A stretch of 64,000 nucleotides of DNA from Sphingomonas liriopis (GCF_024211255.1 NZ_JAMLDY010000006.1:155889-219888), one strand, 5' to 3'. Numbered from the stretch's first letter, positions 16,764 to 27,529 are shown. Translations and numbers: made by a program. The notes: a model not told the origin generated them from the letters alone.

Positions 16764-17514
16764 GCCCGCCCGCGCGCTCGACGTGATGGACGTCGCCCCG
16801 CCCTTCACCACGCATGACGCCGCCGCGATGCAGATCCGCTTCGCCGGCGTCGCCGCACCAGACATGCTGCGCGAACTGCTGACCGGCGAACTCGCCGGCC
16901 GCATCGCCTCGGTCTCGTCCTACGGCGCGGAGTCGGCGGTGCTGCTCCATATGGTCGCGAGCATCGACAAGGACGTGCCGGTGATCTTCACCAACACGCA
17001 GAAGATGTTCGGCGAAACCCTCGCCTATCGCGACGAACTGTCCGAACGGCTCGGCCTCACCGACCTGCGCGTCTTCCGCCCCGATCCGCGCGTGCTCGGG
17101 CTGAAGGATGCGACCGGCATGCGCTGGTCCTACGATCCCGACGGCTGCTGCGAGATCCGCAAGGTCGAGCCGCTGCGCCGCGCGCTCGCCCCCTTTGACG
17201 CCTGGATTTCGGGCCGCAAGGGCTTCCAGGCCGGCACCCGTACTGCGCTCCCCCGCTTCGAAGAGGACGAGGGCCGGCTCAAGATCAACCCGCTCGCCGA
17301 CTGGTCGAAGGACCAGCTCGACGCCTATTTCGCGGAGCACGACCTGCCCCGCCACCCGCTCGAGGCGCAAGGCTATCTGTCGATCGGCTGCGCGCCCTGC
17401 ACCAGCAAGGTCAAGCCGGGCGAGGACCCACGTGCGGGCCGCTGGCGCGGCTGGGACAAGGTCGAATGCGGCATCCACGTTTCGGCCCTGCCCGGCGACG
17501 ATCCGGTGTTCTGA
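16756..17514 (+). CDS. cysH: Assimilatory adenylyl-sulfate/PAPS reductase
   Basis: CysH reduces APS or PAPS to sulfite using thioredoxin or glutaredoxin. The 252-residue protein has a PP-loop-like start (SSYGAESAVLLHM), the cysteine pairs Cys131-Cys132 and Cys212-Cys215 (CAPC) that bind a [4Fe-4S] cluster, and the catalytic Cys238 in VECGIH. The cluster cysteines are characteristic of the APS-using type, so APS reductase is the more likely activity. The Arg-rich RWSYDPDGCCEIRKVEPL segment is typical. It is the last gene of the cobA-cysH cluster and is followed by a family G repeat. Confidence 0.93.
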   Translation: MGEPARALDVMDVAPPFTTHDAAAMQIRFAGVAAPDMLRELLTGELAGRIASVSSYGAESAVLLHMVASIDKDVPVIFTNTQKMFGETLAYRDELSERLGLTDLRVFRPDPRVLGLKDATGMRWSYDPDGCCEIRKVEPLRRALAPFDAWISGRKGFQAGTRTALPRFEEDEGRLKINPLADWSKDQLDAYFAEHDLPRHPLEAQGYLSIGCAPCTSKVKPGEDPRAGRWRGWDKVECGIHVSALPGDDPVF

Positions 17515-17525
17515 CGCAGATTCGA

Positions 17526-17623
17526 TCACCCTCACCCTTCCGGCGCTTCGCGCCTCCCTCCCTCTCCCATTGGGAGAGGGAAGGAGCCCGCCCGGCGCAG
17601 CCGGGTGGGAAGGGTGAGGGTGA
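17526..17623. repeat. Palindromic repeat family G
   Basis: A 98-nt inverted repeat. Outer arms run TCACCCTCACCCTTCC to GGAAGGGTGAGGGTGA-like sequence, and the centre CCCTCTCCCATTGGGAGAGGG is a near-perfect hairpin. It lies at the cysH 3' end. Confidence 0.8.
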
Positions 17624-17672
17624 CGATATGGCGGTCACAAACCCGTCATCATCCGGGCGCATCTCGGGCATC

Positions 17673-19250
17673 ATGGCCACCGACCCGAACCCGACGCCCT
17701 CCCTCACCCGCCGTGCCATGCTCGGCGGATCGGCCGCGATCCTGTCGATCGGCGCGCGGGGAGCCGAACGCCTGCCCGCCGGCCTGTTCTCGCTCAGCGT
17801 CGCCTCGGGCGATCCGCTGCCCGATTCGGTGATCCTGTGGACCCGCCTCGCCCCGCAGCCGCTCGACGCCACGGGCGGCATGCCGCCGGTCGCCGTGCCC
17901 GTCCGCTGGCAGGTCGCCGAGGACGCACGCTTCACCCGCATCGTCCGCGAAGGCACCGTGCAGGCCGAACCGCGCTGGGGCCATAGCGTCCACGTCGACT
18001 TCCGCGGCCTGAAGCCGGCGCGCCGCTACCATTACCGCTTCCTCGCCGGCGGCGAGACCAGCCCCACCGGCCGCACCCGCACCACCCCCGCCGCCGGCGC
18101 GCCGGTCGATCGCCTGCGCCTGTGCTACGGATCATGCCAGAAATACGAAGCGGGCCATTACGCCGCCTATCGCCACATGGTCGCCGAGGACCCCGACCTG
18201 ATCCTGTTCCTGGGCGATTACATCTACGAAGGCGCGCCGAGTGCAAAGGACGCCGTCCGCCTCCACCAGAACCCCGAGCCCAGGGACCTCGCCGGTTATC
18301 GCATCCGCTACGCGACCTACAAGTGCGATCCCCTGCTCCAGGCGGCGCATCATGCCGCGCCCTGGGTGCTGACCTGGGACGATCACGAGGTCGCCAATGA
18401 TTACGCAGGCGCGCTCGACCAGAACAACACCGACCCCGCAGCCTTTCTGCTCCGCCGCGCCGCCGCCTATCAGGCATGGTACGAACATCAGCCGACCCGC
18501 GCCGCGCCGCCACTGGGGGCGGACATGCGCATCTATCACACGCTCGACTGGGGGCGGCTGGCGCAGTTCCAGATCGTCGACGACCGTCAGTATCGCGGTC
18601 CCCGCGCCTGCCAGCCGCCGGGCCTGGTCGAGGCGCACCAGCGCTACCGCAACCTTATCGGGCCGTGCGCCGATCTCGACGCGCAGAACCGTACGATGCT
18701 CGGCGATGCGCAGGAACGCTGGCTGATGCAGGCGCTTGGCCAGACCCGCGCTCAGTGGAATGTGCTCGCCCAGCAGACGCTGATGCATCAGCAGGGCCGC
18801 ATCGACGCCGAGCATCCCGAACGCGGCGTGCAATATTCGGCGGACAATTGGTCGGGCTATCCCGCGGCCCGGGATCGCGTCTTCCGCCGCTGGGTCGAGG
18901 CGAAGACGCCGAACCCGATCGCGCTCGGCGGCGATATCCACGCCTTCGCCGCTGCCGACGTCCACGATCCGGGCCGCCCCGGCGGCCCGCCGATCGCCGC
19001 CGAGTTCGTCGGCGGATCGATCACCTCGCTGTTCCACGACGCCAGCTTCAAGGCGCAGGCCGCCGCCAACGGCCTCGTCTACGCCGAGAACGAGGTGCGC
19101 GGCTACGGCCGCGTCGATCTGACGCCGGCGGGCGGCACCGTCACCTTCCGCAGCCTTGCCGACGCGCGCGATCCGGCGTCTCGCGCGCGCGACCTCGTCA
19201 GGTTCGCGCTCGACCCGCATCAACCGGGCATCCGTCAGCAATCTGCATGA
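17673..19250 (+). CDS. phoD: PhoD-family alkaline phosphatase D, Tat-exported
   Basis: PhoD hydrolyses phosphate mono- and diesters in the periplasm using a Ca/Fe centre. The 525-residue protein has an N-terminal Tat signal (SLTRRAMLGGSAAILS), the purple-acid-phosphatase-like N domain (FSLSVASGDPLPDSVILWTR) and metallophosphatase motifs YGSCQK, LFLGDYIYEG, TWDDHEVANDY and LGGDIHAFA. ATG at 17673 puts the twin arginine near residue 12; an ATG at 17628 would give a longer leader and is less likely. No Pho box could be assigned by eye. It is followed by the frameshifted TonB receptor. Confidence 0.92.
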   Translation: MATDPNPTPSLTRRAMLGGSAAILSIGARGAERLPAGLFSLSVASGDPLPDSVILWTRLAPQPLDATGGMPPVAVPVRWQVAEDARFTRIVREGTVQAEPRWGHSVHVDFRGLKPARRYHYRFLAGGETSPTGRTRTTPAAGAPVDRLRLCYGSCQKYEAGHYAAYRHMVAEDPDLILFLGDYIYEGAPSAKDAVRLHQNPEPRDLAGYRIRYATYKCDPLLQAAHHAAPWVLTWDDHEVANDYAGALDQNNTDPAAFLLRRAAAYQAWYEHQPTRAAPPLGADMRIYHTLDWGRLAQFQIVDDRQYRGPRACQPPGLVEAHQRYRNLIGPCADLDAQNRTMLGDAQERWLMQALGQTRAQWNVLAQQTLMHQQGRIDAEHPERGVQYSADNWSGYPAARDRVFRRWVEAKTPNPIALGGDIHAFAAADVHDPGRPGGPPIAAEFVGGSITSLFHDASFKAQAAANGLVYAENEVRGYGRVDLTPAGGTVTFRSLADARDPASRARDLVRFALDPHQPGIRQQSA

Positions 19251-19356
19251 TGGCTGGATTGTAACTGGCGTGTAACGAACCGTGTCTAGCGCCGCCCTCA
19301 CAAGGAGCCGGCGCGCGTGAGGACCGCGCCCCGCCGGCGATATTGGGGGCAAATCG

Positions 19357-21779
19357 ATGAAGTGCATCAAGCGGGCGCAGGTCCGGCCTCTGGTCGCGGC
19401 CGCGTTGTTGACGACGACCAGCGTCATCGGCGCACCGGCGTTCGCGCAGACCGCCGCGCCGGAAAACCCCGGCACCGCCGCCGACGACACGGACGGCAAG
19501 GCCGGGATCACCGTCGTCGCGCGCAAGACCGCCGAGAATGCGCAGACGGTGCCGATCCCGATCACCGTCATCGGCGCGGCGACGCTGACCCGGCAGAACC
19601 TGACCAACTTCACCAATTTCCAGACCAAGCTGCCGGCGTTCTCGGTCTATTTGACCAACCCCAAACAGCTCAATCTCGGAATCCGCGGCATCGGCAACAA
19701 CGGCTTTAATACGGATGGCATCGACGGTTCGGTCGGCGTGTTCGTCGATGGCGTCTACACCGGGCGTCAGGGGATGGTGTCCAATGATTTCAACGATCTC
19801 GCCGATATCGAAGTGCTGCGCGGGCCGCAGGGAACGCTGTTCGGCAAGAACACCACCGCCGGCGCGGTGTTCATCAACACGCTCAAGCCCAGCTTCACCC
19901 CCGGCGCCACCGCCGAGGCGAGCACCGGCAATTTCGGCTTCGCCGAGATCAAGGGCAGCGTCACCGGCCCGCTGATCGCCGACAAGCTCGCGCTGCGCCT
20001 GTCGGCTTTCTATTCGAACCGCGACGGCACCTATCCCAACCTCTACGACAACCGCGACCAGAACGCGCGTCAGGGATCGGGCGTGCGCGGGCAGTTGCTG
20101 GCGACGCCGACCGACAATCTCGCGATCCGCCTGATCGGCACGCACGCACGCCAGTTCTTCCCGACCATCTCGCCGGTCATCCTGTCGGTCTATAATCCGG
20201 CAGCGCTGCAGGCGCGGATGGCGGCGGCGGGCTATACGCTGCTGACCAGCAACGCGCGCGACCGCTTCGTCAACATCGACGGGCGGCTCGATGCGCGCAC
20301 CAGTCTCGACAGCGGCAGCGGCCAGATCGACTGGAGCGTCGCCGGCCTCGGCACCTTCACCTCGATCACCGGCTACCAGCGCTGGAGCTGCTTCACCAAC
20401 AACGACAACGACTTCACCCAGCTCGACGCGATCACCAATTACGGCTCGTGCAACGTCGAACGGCAATTCTCGCAGGAATTGCGCTGGGAAACCCCGCGCG
20501 GCCAGCCGATCGAGGCGACCGGCGGCGCCTTCCTCAGCCGCCAGCGGTTGCAGGTCGATTCGCGCATCCGCTTCGGCACGCAATACAATATCTGGGCGGC
20601 CAATCCGTCGGCCACCGCCTTCCCGACCGTGGCGGGCGGACCTGGGCGCAGGGTGCCTATACGGCGCGCGTCGCCGGCTTCGGCCTGACCAGCCAGGCGG
20701 TGTTCCACACCGACACCGACGCGCTGTTCGGCAATCTGACGTGGCATCCCGACGAAGCCCGCCGCCTCGCGATCGACATCGGCCTGCGCCAGACGTGGGA
20801 GCGCCGGTCGCAGGTCTACAACGGCGTCGTCGCCTCCAACCCCGGCAACCTCACCACCGCGCAGATCCGCGCGCTGTCGCCCGCCGGCGCCAACGCCCAG
20901 CTCGGCCAGGTCGACACCGCGCTGCGCGACAGCGCGCTATCGGGCGAGGCCGGCGTCAGCTACAAGGCGACGCCCGACGTCTTCCTGTACGGCAAGTACG
21001 CGCGCGGCAACAAATCGGCGGGGTTCAACCTGCTGCCCTACAATGCCACCAACCCCGACAACGGCGTCGCCTCGGCGATCGCATTGGGCGCTGCGCAGAC
21101 GGTGAAGGGCGAGACGGCGGACAATTTCGAGGCAGGCATGAAGTCGACCTTCCTCGACCACCGCGTCCTGCTCAACATCACCGCCTTCCATACCAAGGTG
21201 CGCAACTATCAGGCGAACCAGGCGGTTGGCGTCGGCAATACCGCGCTGCGCTTCCTCGCCAACGTCGGCTCGCTGACCTCGCGCGGGGTCGAGGCGGAGA
21301 TGGAGACGTGGCTGCTGCCGGGCCTCCACACCAAGGGCTTCATCGCGTTCAACAAGGCGACCTATTCGTCCTTCCCCAGCTCGGTCTGCCCGGGGCAGTT
21401 CACCGCGCTGACCTGCGATCTCACCGGCCGTCAGGTCGCCTGGGCGCCGAAGGTCACCAGCGATTTCACCGTCGATTACACGCAGCGCCTCGATGCCACG
21501 GCGAAGGCCTATGGGCTGTTCGACGTCAACTGGCGCTCGAAGCAGAACACGACGATCACGCTCGATCCGTCGGCCGAGATTCAGGCTTATGCACTTGCCA
21601 GTGCGCGGGTCGGCCTGTTGCTCGACAACGACCGGCTCGACATGCAGCTGTGGGTCGAGAACCTGTTCGACAAGGCCTATTACATCAACCTGCTCGGCTA
21701 CACGAAATCGACCGGGCTGATCCAGGGCTACCCCGGCAACCCGCGCACCTATGGCGGCACCGTGCGGGTGCGCTTCTAA
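19357..21779 (+). pseudogene. TonB-dependent receptor, split by a one-base frameshift
   Basis: The 5' part encodes a signal peptide ending in AFAQ, a TonB-box-like GITVVARKT and a plug domain (DIEVLRGPQGTLFGKNTTAG). The 3' part encodes the beta-barrel, ending in the outer-membrane signature VRVRF. The two parts are in different frames and meet at about 20636..20642: frame 1 reads VAGG then PGRR, whereas a family-like reading would be VAGG then TWAQGAYTAR. One missing base explains it; total length would be about 807 residues, normal for the family. Either the gene is dead or there is a base error in the assembly. The substrate is unknown. It sits next to another broken gene. Confidence 0.88.
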
Positions 21780-21813
21780 AGCGTGATGATGTCAGGCTGA
21801 TCCAGCTTTCCGC

Positions 21814-21871
21814 CGCTCGCCCTGAGCCTGTCGGAGCCTGTCCTGAGCGACGCCGCAGGCGGCGTCGAAGG
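21814..21871. repeat. Palindromic repeat family E, copy 2 (divergent)
   Basis: CTCGCCCTGAGCCTGTC is followed by CCTGTCCTGAGCGACG and a GCCGCAGGCGGC hairpin. This is a degenerate copy, 35 nt after the receptor stop. Confidence 0.7.
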
Positions 21872-21914
21872 GGGCCTGATTCTCACCCATGGCAGGCTCG
21901 GGGCAAAGGGTGGA

Positions 21915-22115
21915 TCAGCTCGGATGGGCCGCGCTGTCCAAGGCGGCGTCGCTATCGTCGGTCGGTGATATTGCAGCATCGGGAGCGACGTCGCCCTCGG
22001 ACAGCTTCATCTGTTCGTAGGCGACCTCGAGGTCCTGCACGCCCGACCCCGTCGGCTGGATCGGCAGATCGGCGAAGCTGTGCGGCTCGTCGCCCGTGTC
22101 GCGTTCGTCAGGCAT
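21915..22115 (-). CDS. Small acidic hypothetical protein (66 residues)
   Basis: I do not recognise a family. The product is strongly acidic and polar (DERDTGDEPHSFADLPIQPT, VAYEQMKLSEGD, then a Ser/Asp/Ala tail), with no signal peptide or membrane helix, so a disordered cytoplasmic protein is likely. ATG at 22115 is preceded by ACGAGGAGAACGAC, a good ribosome site, which decides the start against an ATG 27 nt upstream. It lies downstream of the broken peptidase on the same strand. Confidence 0.65.
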   Translation of the reverse strand: MPDERDTGDEPHSFADLPIQPTGSGVQDLEVAYEQMKLSEGDVAPDAAISPTDDSDAALDSAAHPS

Positions 22116-22167
22116 GTCGTTCTCCTCGTTACAGGCCTCCAACGCATCAGGTACGATTTCCGCCCCG

Positions 22168-23550
22168 TCATCCCAGCGCCTTCAGCAGCCCTTCCCACCA
22201 CGCGATGCCGGGATCGAACGTCGCCACGGGCACGCGTTCGTTGAGCCCGTGCGCGAAGATCTCGCCCGGCTTCATGAACACGCCGCCGACGCCGAAGCTG
22301 GGGATGCCGCGCGCGCGGAAATGCATCGAATCGGTCGCGCCCGCTTCCTGCAGCGGCAGCACCGGCACGCCCGGCGCGCGGCTGGCGGTGACCGCCTTCA
22401 CCGCCGCCATGACCTTGGGGTCGAGCGGTGACGCGCCCGCTTCGATCGTGCCGTTGTCGAACAGGGCGACGGTGATCGTCGGGTCCGCGACCAGTTCGAC
22501 CAGCTTCTTCTCGATCGTCGCGCGCGGCGTGCCGGGGAAGATGCGGCAATTGACGTTCGCCATCGCGCGTTGCGGTAGCGCGTTGGGCGCATGGCCGCCG
22601 TTGAACATCGTCGGCACACAGGTGGTGCGGACCTGCCCGACATAGCGCGGATCGGCCGAGATCACGTCTGCGGCGGCGGTGTCGTTGGGGTTGGCCGCGA
22701 ACGCCTTCATCGCCGCGCCCAGCGGTCCCGGCGTGCCCACGGCGGTGCCGGCGAGCGAGGCGCGGGTGATCTCGTTCTGCTCCGGCGGGAAGCGATAGGC
22801 AGCGACCCGCACGATGGCGGCGGCAAGGCTGGCGATCGCATTCCGGGGCCCCGGCCGGCTGGAATGGCCGCCCGGATCGGTGATGGTCAGATGCCAGTCG
22901 CCATAGACCTTTTCCGCCGCCTGCAGCCCATAAGCGATCGGCTTGCCGTCGTCGGCCAGCGCGCCGCCGCCAGCATCGGCGTTCAGCACCAGCGCCGCAT
23001 TCTTGAACGCCTCGGCCGCGGCCCGGGTCGTCGCCATGCGCGTTTCCTCGTCGCCGGTCAGCACCAGCACGACATCGTGCCGCGGCACCCATTTCTCGCG
23101 CTTCAGCTTCATCAGCGTCGCGACGACCATCGATACGCCCGCCTTGTTGTCCAGGCTGCCGCGTCCGAAGACATAGCCGCCCTCGACCACCGGGGTGAAC
23201 GGATCGCGCGTCCAGTCCTTGGGATCCGCCTGCACCACGTCCATGTGCCCGAGCACGACCATGGGTTTGGCGTTGCGCTCGCGGCCCGGATAGCGCGCGG
23301 TCAGATACCCCGTCTCGCCCATCGGCACGAAGGCGACGTCGGCCTCGGCAAACCCGGCGGAGACCAGTTATTGCTTCAGATAGGCGGCATAGGCGGGCAC
23401 CTGTCCCTGCCCCTCCACCGTCCTGAACGCGATGCCCTTGGTCAGCAGCACAAGTGCTTCCCTACCCGCGGGGGTCGTTGGTGCATTCTGTGCCGACGCG
23501 GCAGCCGGGATCAGCGCGGACGCGGCGAGAAGGGCGAACAGATAGCGCAT
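22168..23550 (-). pseudogene. M20-family metallopeptidase interrupted by an in-frame TAA
   Basis: The reading frame encodes a secreted M20 peptidase: signal peptide MRYLFALLAASALIPAAASA, zinc-ligand motifs GHMDVVQAD, GRGSLDNKAG and TGDEETRM, and a dimerisation insert (DPGGHSSRPGPRNA). Codon 61 is TAA (23368..23370): ...AYLKQ, stop, LVSAGFAEADVAFVP. The frame is otherwise continuous on both sides, so a single nonsense change (for example from GAA) is the simplest explanation. A shorter product from ATG 23328 would lack the signal peptide and the first residues. It is therefore treated as a pseudogene, or a base error to be checked. Confidence 0.85.
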
Positions 23551-23622
23551 GCATGTCTCCGGCAGATGTCGCCCCGAGTGTGCGCCGGCCATGGATCGCG
23601 CACAAGACCATGAGCCCTGCCG

Positions 23623-23931
23623 TCACGCGTTCGGAGTCAGCTGGATCCGATAGGGGCCGGCACGGACGGCGAGCGGCTTACCCTTCCAGCTGAGACGCAC
23701 CAGCCGCTCGCCCACCATGTCGTCGATCGCCGCGTGCACGATCGGCATCATGCGTCGCCAATCGCCGGTCGAGGACGGCGCGACCAACGCCCGCGCGACC
23801 TCGCTCGGGCAGATCGTCGCCCCCGCCGAACGCACAGCGAGCAACGCCAGCGCGGTATCGCGCACCGTGGAATGACTTGGATGCTCCGGCAAGGAAACCG
23901 ATGCCGCGTCGCCTGTCGACGGATCGTTCAT
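23623..23931 (-). CDS. DUF3253 protein
   Basis: A 102-residue protein of the DUF3253 family, small proteins with a predicted winged-helix shape: RDTALALLAVRSAGATICPS, EVARALV...DWRRMMPIVHAA and LVRLSWKGKPL match the family. It may bind DNA or act with a partner; function is unknown. ATG at 23931 was chosen; the frame continues upstream only through the tRNA-Ser gene, 7 nt away on the same strand. It could be transcribed with that tRNA. Confidence 0.85.
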   Translation of the reverse strand: MNDPSTGDAASVSLPEHPSHSTVRDTALALLAVRSAGATICPSEVARALVAPSSTGDWRRMMPIVHAAIDDMVGERLVRLSWKGKPLAVRAGPYRIQLTPNA

Positions 23932-23936
23932 GATGA

Positions 23937-24028
<92 letters not shown>

Positions 24029-24156
24029 GCAGAAGACGTTTCCAAGGCCGATAAAGCCGGGGTCGGTCGGTCGAGGGCGCGCCTCTAACCGGTTCGTTTT
24101 GCGGTGGCAAGCACCCTTGCGCTTGTGCGGGCGAGAAAGGGCCTTAAATTGGCGCC

Positions 24157-24537
24157 ATGCCCCGCCACGATCCCATCGGTACGCTGCCCTTCGTCGATAT
24201 CGACGCGCCTGCGATCGCGCATGCGCGCTTTTCGATCGGCGACGTGGTGCGCCACCGGGTCTTCGACTTCCGCGGCGTGATCTTCGACGTCGATCCCGTC
24301 TTCGCCAACACCGACGAATGGTATGAGGCGATTCCGGAAAGCGTGCGGCCGCGCAAGGACCAGCCCTTCTACCACCTGCTCGCCGAGAATATGGAGTCGA
24401 GCTACGTCGCCTATGTCAGCCAGCAGAATCTGGTGGTGGACGACAGCGACGAGCCGATCGACCATCCGGCAATTCCCGGCCTGTTCGGCGACTTCGCCGA
24501 CGGCCGCTACGCGCTGCGCCGCGAACACCGGCACTAG
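24157..24537 (+). CDS. hspQ: Heat-shock protein HspQ / hemimethylated-DNA-binding family protein
   Basis: A 126-residue protein of the YccV/HspQ family. The core reads ARFSIGDVVRHRVFDFRGVI, FDVDPVFANTDEWY, KDQPFYHLLAENME and YVSQQNLV, all family hallmarks. In enterobacteria HspQ affects Lon specificity and binds hemimethylated DNA; here only the fold is certain. The ATG at 24157 begins MPRHDP. It is divergent from the tRNA and convergent with the TonB receptor, with a hairpin terminator between. Confidence 0.9.
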   Translation: MPRHDPIGTLPFVDIDAPAIAHARFSIGDVVRHRVFDFRGVIFDVDPVFANTDEWYEAIPESVRPRKDQPFYHLLAENMESSYVAYVSQQNLVVDDSDEPIDHPAIPGLFGDFADGRYALRREHRH

Positions 24538-24542
24538 GGCAA

Positions 24543-24566
24543 GAAGGGGCGCCGCGGCGCCCCTTC
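24543..24566. terminator. Bidirectional terminator between hspQ and the TonB receptor
   Basis: An 11-bp perfect stem, GAAGGGGCGCC (24543..24553) with GGCGCCCCTTC (24556..24566), lies in the 36-nt gap between convergent stops. There is no T run; the call rests on stem strength and position. Confidence 0.65.
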
Positions 24567-24573
24567 CCCGTCA

Positions 24574-27354
24574 TCAGAAGTTAATGCCCGCTCGGGCATA
24601 GACGAACCGGCCGTTGAAGCCGAACGGCGAGAAGTTGCTGTACGGCAGGAACTGATAGGTCGCCGGATAGCTGCCACCGACGTTCGCCGGGCGCAGGCCG
24701 AACGGCCGACGATCAGGATAGACGTCGAAGGCATTGTCGACGCCCAGCGTCAGCTGCACGCCCTGCAATTCGTAGCTCAGCGAGAAATCGGTGATCCACT
24801 TCGGGCGGAGCACTTGGTCGTCCGGCCCCAGCGCGGTCAGGCTCGTCGCATCGGCACCCAATGGCGCGGTCGTCTCGGGCGAGATGACCGAGCCGTAGCG
24901 GGTGGTCCGCGCCGACACGCCGACGCCGGCGATCTTGCCGTCGGTCGCCAGCACCACCTTGGTGCGCGGCTGACCGCGTTCGAAGCGGATGCCCTCGACG
25001 CGCCCGAACAGCACGAGTCCGGGGATCTGCGCCAGCGAGCCGAGGTTGTTGAGCCGCGTATCGATGTGGTTCTTGGTGTAGTTGTACGCCGCCGAGAAGT
25101 TCCACGCGCCGAGCCCGCCCAGATTGGCGCGATAGGTCGCGACCGCGTCGACGCCCTGCGTCGTCGTGTCGAGGCCGTTGATGAAGAATCGCGCCGCCCC
25201 TACGTTGCTGAAGCCGTTTGCCGCCAAAATCGCCTGAACCGCGGTGTTCTGCGCCGCCGTGCCGACGCCCGCCGCACCCAGATTCTCCGACAGCACGACG
25301 CGGTCGCGGATCTTGATGTGGAAGTAATCGACCGTCAGGTTGAAGCCGCGGAACGGGTTGAGCGTCGCGCCGCCCGACAGGTTGAGCGACTTTTCGGGTT
25401 TGAGCGGCTGCGAACCCAGCGCCCGCGCGACGGCACTGTTCACCGGCACCGTCGAGACGTCGACCGGCACGCCCGACAGGAAGTTGGTCGAGGTGGTCGT
25501 GAAATACTGCTGGTGCAGCGAGGGGGCGCGGAAGCCGTTCGACACCGAACCGCGGATCGCGAAGCCCCGCACGAATTCGTAGCGCAACGCGAGCTTGCCG
25601 TTCACCGTCTCGCCGAAGTCGCTGTAATGTTCGTAGCGCCCCGCCGCGGTCGCGGTCAGGCCGGTGAACAGATCGGCGTCGAACTCGACGTAGCCCGCAT
25701 AGCTGTCGCGATCGACGTTGGTGCGCGCCGAGGCGGGCAGACCGCCGAAGCCCTGTGCGCCCGCCGCCGCGGCACGGCCCGGGAACGAGCAGATGCCGGT
25801 CGCCGCCGTGTAGACGCCGCCGAGCACGGTGCAGTTCGCCGCGGTCGTCGCCCGCGCGGCGGTGAAGAGCGGCCCGGTCTGGTAGGATTGGGGATCGCCG
25901 GGGCGGATCTGGTAGATTTCATGCCGGAATTCGCCACCGAACGCGAACGACAGCGGGCCCGCGAGGCCGGCGTCGAACTGGCGCGACAGATCGGCGTTGG
26001 CGAGGATCTGCGAGAAGGCGAGGCCGCCGGCATCGAACGACCGCTGGCTGTTCGGGCCGAACGAGACGTTGACGCTGTCCTCCGTCCGGTAGTTCAGCTC
26101 GTTGCGGCCGAAGCCGAGCGAGAAGTCGCCCTTGAAACCCGCCAGATCGGCGCGGACGCCGCTGGTCACCGAGACGTCGTCGATGTTCGACTGGATCTTG
26201 GGCAAATAGCCGTCCGCCGTCAGACCGACGAAATTGGCGTTGGTCGGCGTCGTGCCCGGCGCGATCGTCGAGAAATCGCGGTTGGTCGCCGCCGATTGCT
26301 GGCGGAAGTTCGCCGCCGACAGGCCGTCGCGATGGCCGTAGGTCGCGAACGCGTAGAAATCGGCGGTGCCGAGCGGCACTTCGGTGTTGACGAGGAAGTT
26401 GAAATCCTCGGTCTTGGCATCGCCGTAGCGGAAGTCGAGGCGGTTGAACGTCGCCTCCCGCGGATCGAAGGTCGTCGTGGTCGGGCGGATATAGTTCGGC
26501 CGCAGGTCGTAGCCCTGGCGGTTGGTGAAATTGCGGTCTCGATATTCGCCGGTGAAGTTGAAGAAGCCGCCGTCGCCGACCGGCAGGCCGACGTTGACCC
26601 CGAACGTCGTATAGGCGCCGTCGCGTGCCTTGCGCTCGCCCGAGCTGTTCGCCTGCAGGTAGCGCGAATCGGTCGCGTCGAGCGCGGGCTGGCCGCCGAC
26701 GAGGCCGTCGAAGTTCGACACGCCTTCCAGCGTCGTGACGTACTTGCCGTAGCTCACCTGCGCACGGCCGCCCTCGCTGGCGGTCTTGAGCTGGACGTTG
26801 ATGACGCCCGCGATCGCGTCGGAACCATATTGCGACGAGGCACCGTCGCGCAGCACCTCGATCTGCTTGATCGCCAGTGCGGGGATCATGTTCATGTCGA
26901 CCGCCGCCGCGCCGCGCCCGACCGTGCCGTTGATGTTGAGCAGCGCCGAGACGTGGCGGCGCTTGCCGTTGACCAGCACCAGCGTCTGGTCGGGGTTGAG
27001 GCCGCGCAGCGTCGCGGGGCGAGTCACGTCGGAGCCGTCGGCGATCGACGGTTGCGGGAAGTTGAACGAGGGGACGAGCTGGTTGAGCACCTTGTTGAGC
27101 TCGCCCGATCCCGAGGCCTGCAACGCGCTCGACGAGATGACGTCGATCGGCACCGTGCTGTCGGCGACGGTGCGGTTGGGCGCGCGGCTGCCGATGACGA
27201 CGATCTGGTCCGCGGCGTTATCCGACGCCTCCTGCGTGTCCGCGGTCGCTTCCTGGCTGGGCGCGGACTGGACGGTCTGCGCCGCCGCCGGTGCGGCCAG
27301 CGCAAGCAGCGATACGGACAGCGACAGCCCGGCGAGCAAGTTTTCGTGCCTCAT
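24574..27354 (-). CDS. TonB-dependent receptor (intact)
   Basis: A 926-residue outer-membrane receptor. The signal peptide ([11 protein letters not shown]) is followed by a TonB-box-like QIVVIGSR and the plug domain, with [18 protein letters not shown] and [19 protein letters not shown]. The barrel ends with YARAGINF, a terminal Phe for BamA recognition. Such receptors import siderophores, sugars or peptides; in sphingomonads many serve carbohydrates, but no substrate is evident. Barrel motifs such as [14 protein letters not shown] and [10 protein letters not shown] are usual for the family. Both halves are in one frame, unlike 19357..21779. The upstream gap to rplU is 268 nt with candidate control sites. 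Confidence 0.93.
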   Translation of the reverse strand: MRHENLLAGLSLSVSLLALAAPAAAQTVQSAPSQEATADTQEASDNAADQIVVIGSRAPNRTVADSTVPIDVISSSALQASGSGELNKVLNQLVPSFNFPQPSIADGSDVTRPATLRGLNPDQTLVLVNGKRRHVSALLNINGTVGRGAAAVDMNMIPALAIKQIEVLRDGASSQYGSDAIAGVINVQLKTASEGGRAQVSYGKYVTTLEGVSNFDGLVGGQPALDATDSRYLQANSSGERKARDGAYTTFGVNVGLPVGDGGFFNFTGEYRDRNFTNRQGYDLRPNYIRPTTTTFDPREATFNRLDFRYGDAKTEDFNFLVNTEVPLGTADFYAFATYGHRDGLSAANFRQQSAATNRDFSTIAPGTTPTNANFVGLTADGYLPKIQSNIDDVSVTSGVRADLAGFKGDFSLGFGRNELNYRTEDSVNVSFGPNSQRSFDAGGLAFSQILANADLSRQFDAGLAGPLSFAFGGEFRHEIYQIRPGDPQSYQTGPLFTAARATTAANCTVLGGVYTAATGICSFPGRAAAAGAQGFGGLPASARTNVDRDSYAGYVEFDADLFTGLTATAAGRYEHYSDFGETVNGKLALRYEFVRGFAIRGSVSNGFRAPSLHQQYFTTTSTNFLSGVPVDVSTVPVNSAVARALGSQPLKPEKSLNLSGGATLNPFRGFNLTVDYFHIKIRDRVVLSENLGAAGVGTAAQNTAVQAILAANGFSNVGAARFFINGLDTTTQGVDAVATYRANLGGLGAWNFSAAYNYTKNHIDTRLNNLGSLAQIPGLVLFGRVEGIRFERGQPRTKVVLATDGKIAGVGVSARTTRYGSVISPETTAPLGADATSLTALGPDDQVLRPKWITDFSLSYELQGVQLTLGVDNAFDVYPDRRPFGLRPANVGGSYPATYQFLPYSNFSPFGFNGRFVYARAGINF

Positions 27355-27445
27355 GAATTCCCCCGATTTCGAGCAGCTTCGTTACCGTCCCGACCGACGA
27401 CACTTTATGTCGCAAACGATAACCATCAAGCTGGCCATTGCGCGT

Positions 27446-27461
27446 TGTCACACGTTTGACA
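27446..27461. promoter_or_regulatory. Inverted repeat upstream of TonB receptor and rplU
   Basis: TGTCA-n6-TGACA (27446..27450 and 27457..27461) lies between the divergent receptor and rplU. It could be an operator for either gene; the arms are short, so chance is not excluded. Confidence 0.3.
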
Positions 27462-27529
27462 CGATGCTGTTGCCGCACTGCAACAGGCGGCGGCATGGCG
27501 AGAAACGCCGCAGGGTTGCCCGTGACCGG

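Noticed and set aside
20630..20650. Programmed ribosomal frameshifting in the TonB receptor
   Set aside because: No slippery heptamer or stimulatory structure is evident, and the receptor family does not use it; a deletion or base error is simpler.
20448..21779. A separate gene for the second half of the split TonB receptor
   Set aside because: The segment has no signal peptide or plug of its own, and its first codons are out-of-frame sequence of the first half.
23368..23370. Recoding of the TAA in the M20 peptidase
   Set aside because: TAA is not a selenocysteine or pyrrolysine codon and there is no sign of stop reassignment in this genome.
24814..27459. An 881-codon open frame on the plus strand opposite the intact TonB receptor
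   Set aside because: The composition is typical of antisense frames in GC-rich DNA, and the minus strand gives a full receptor.
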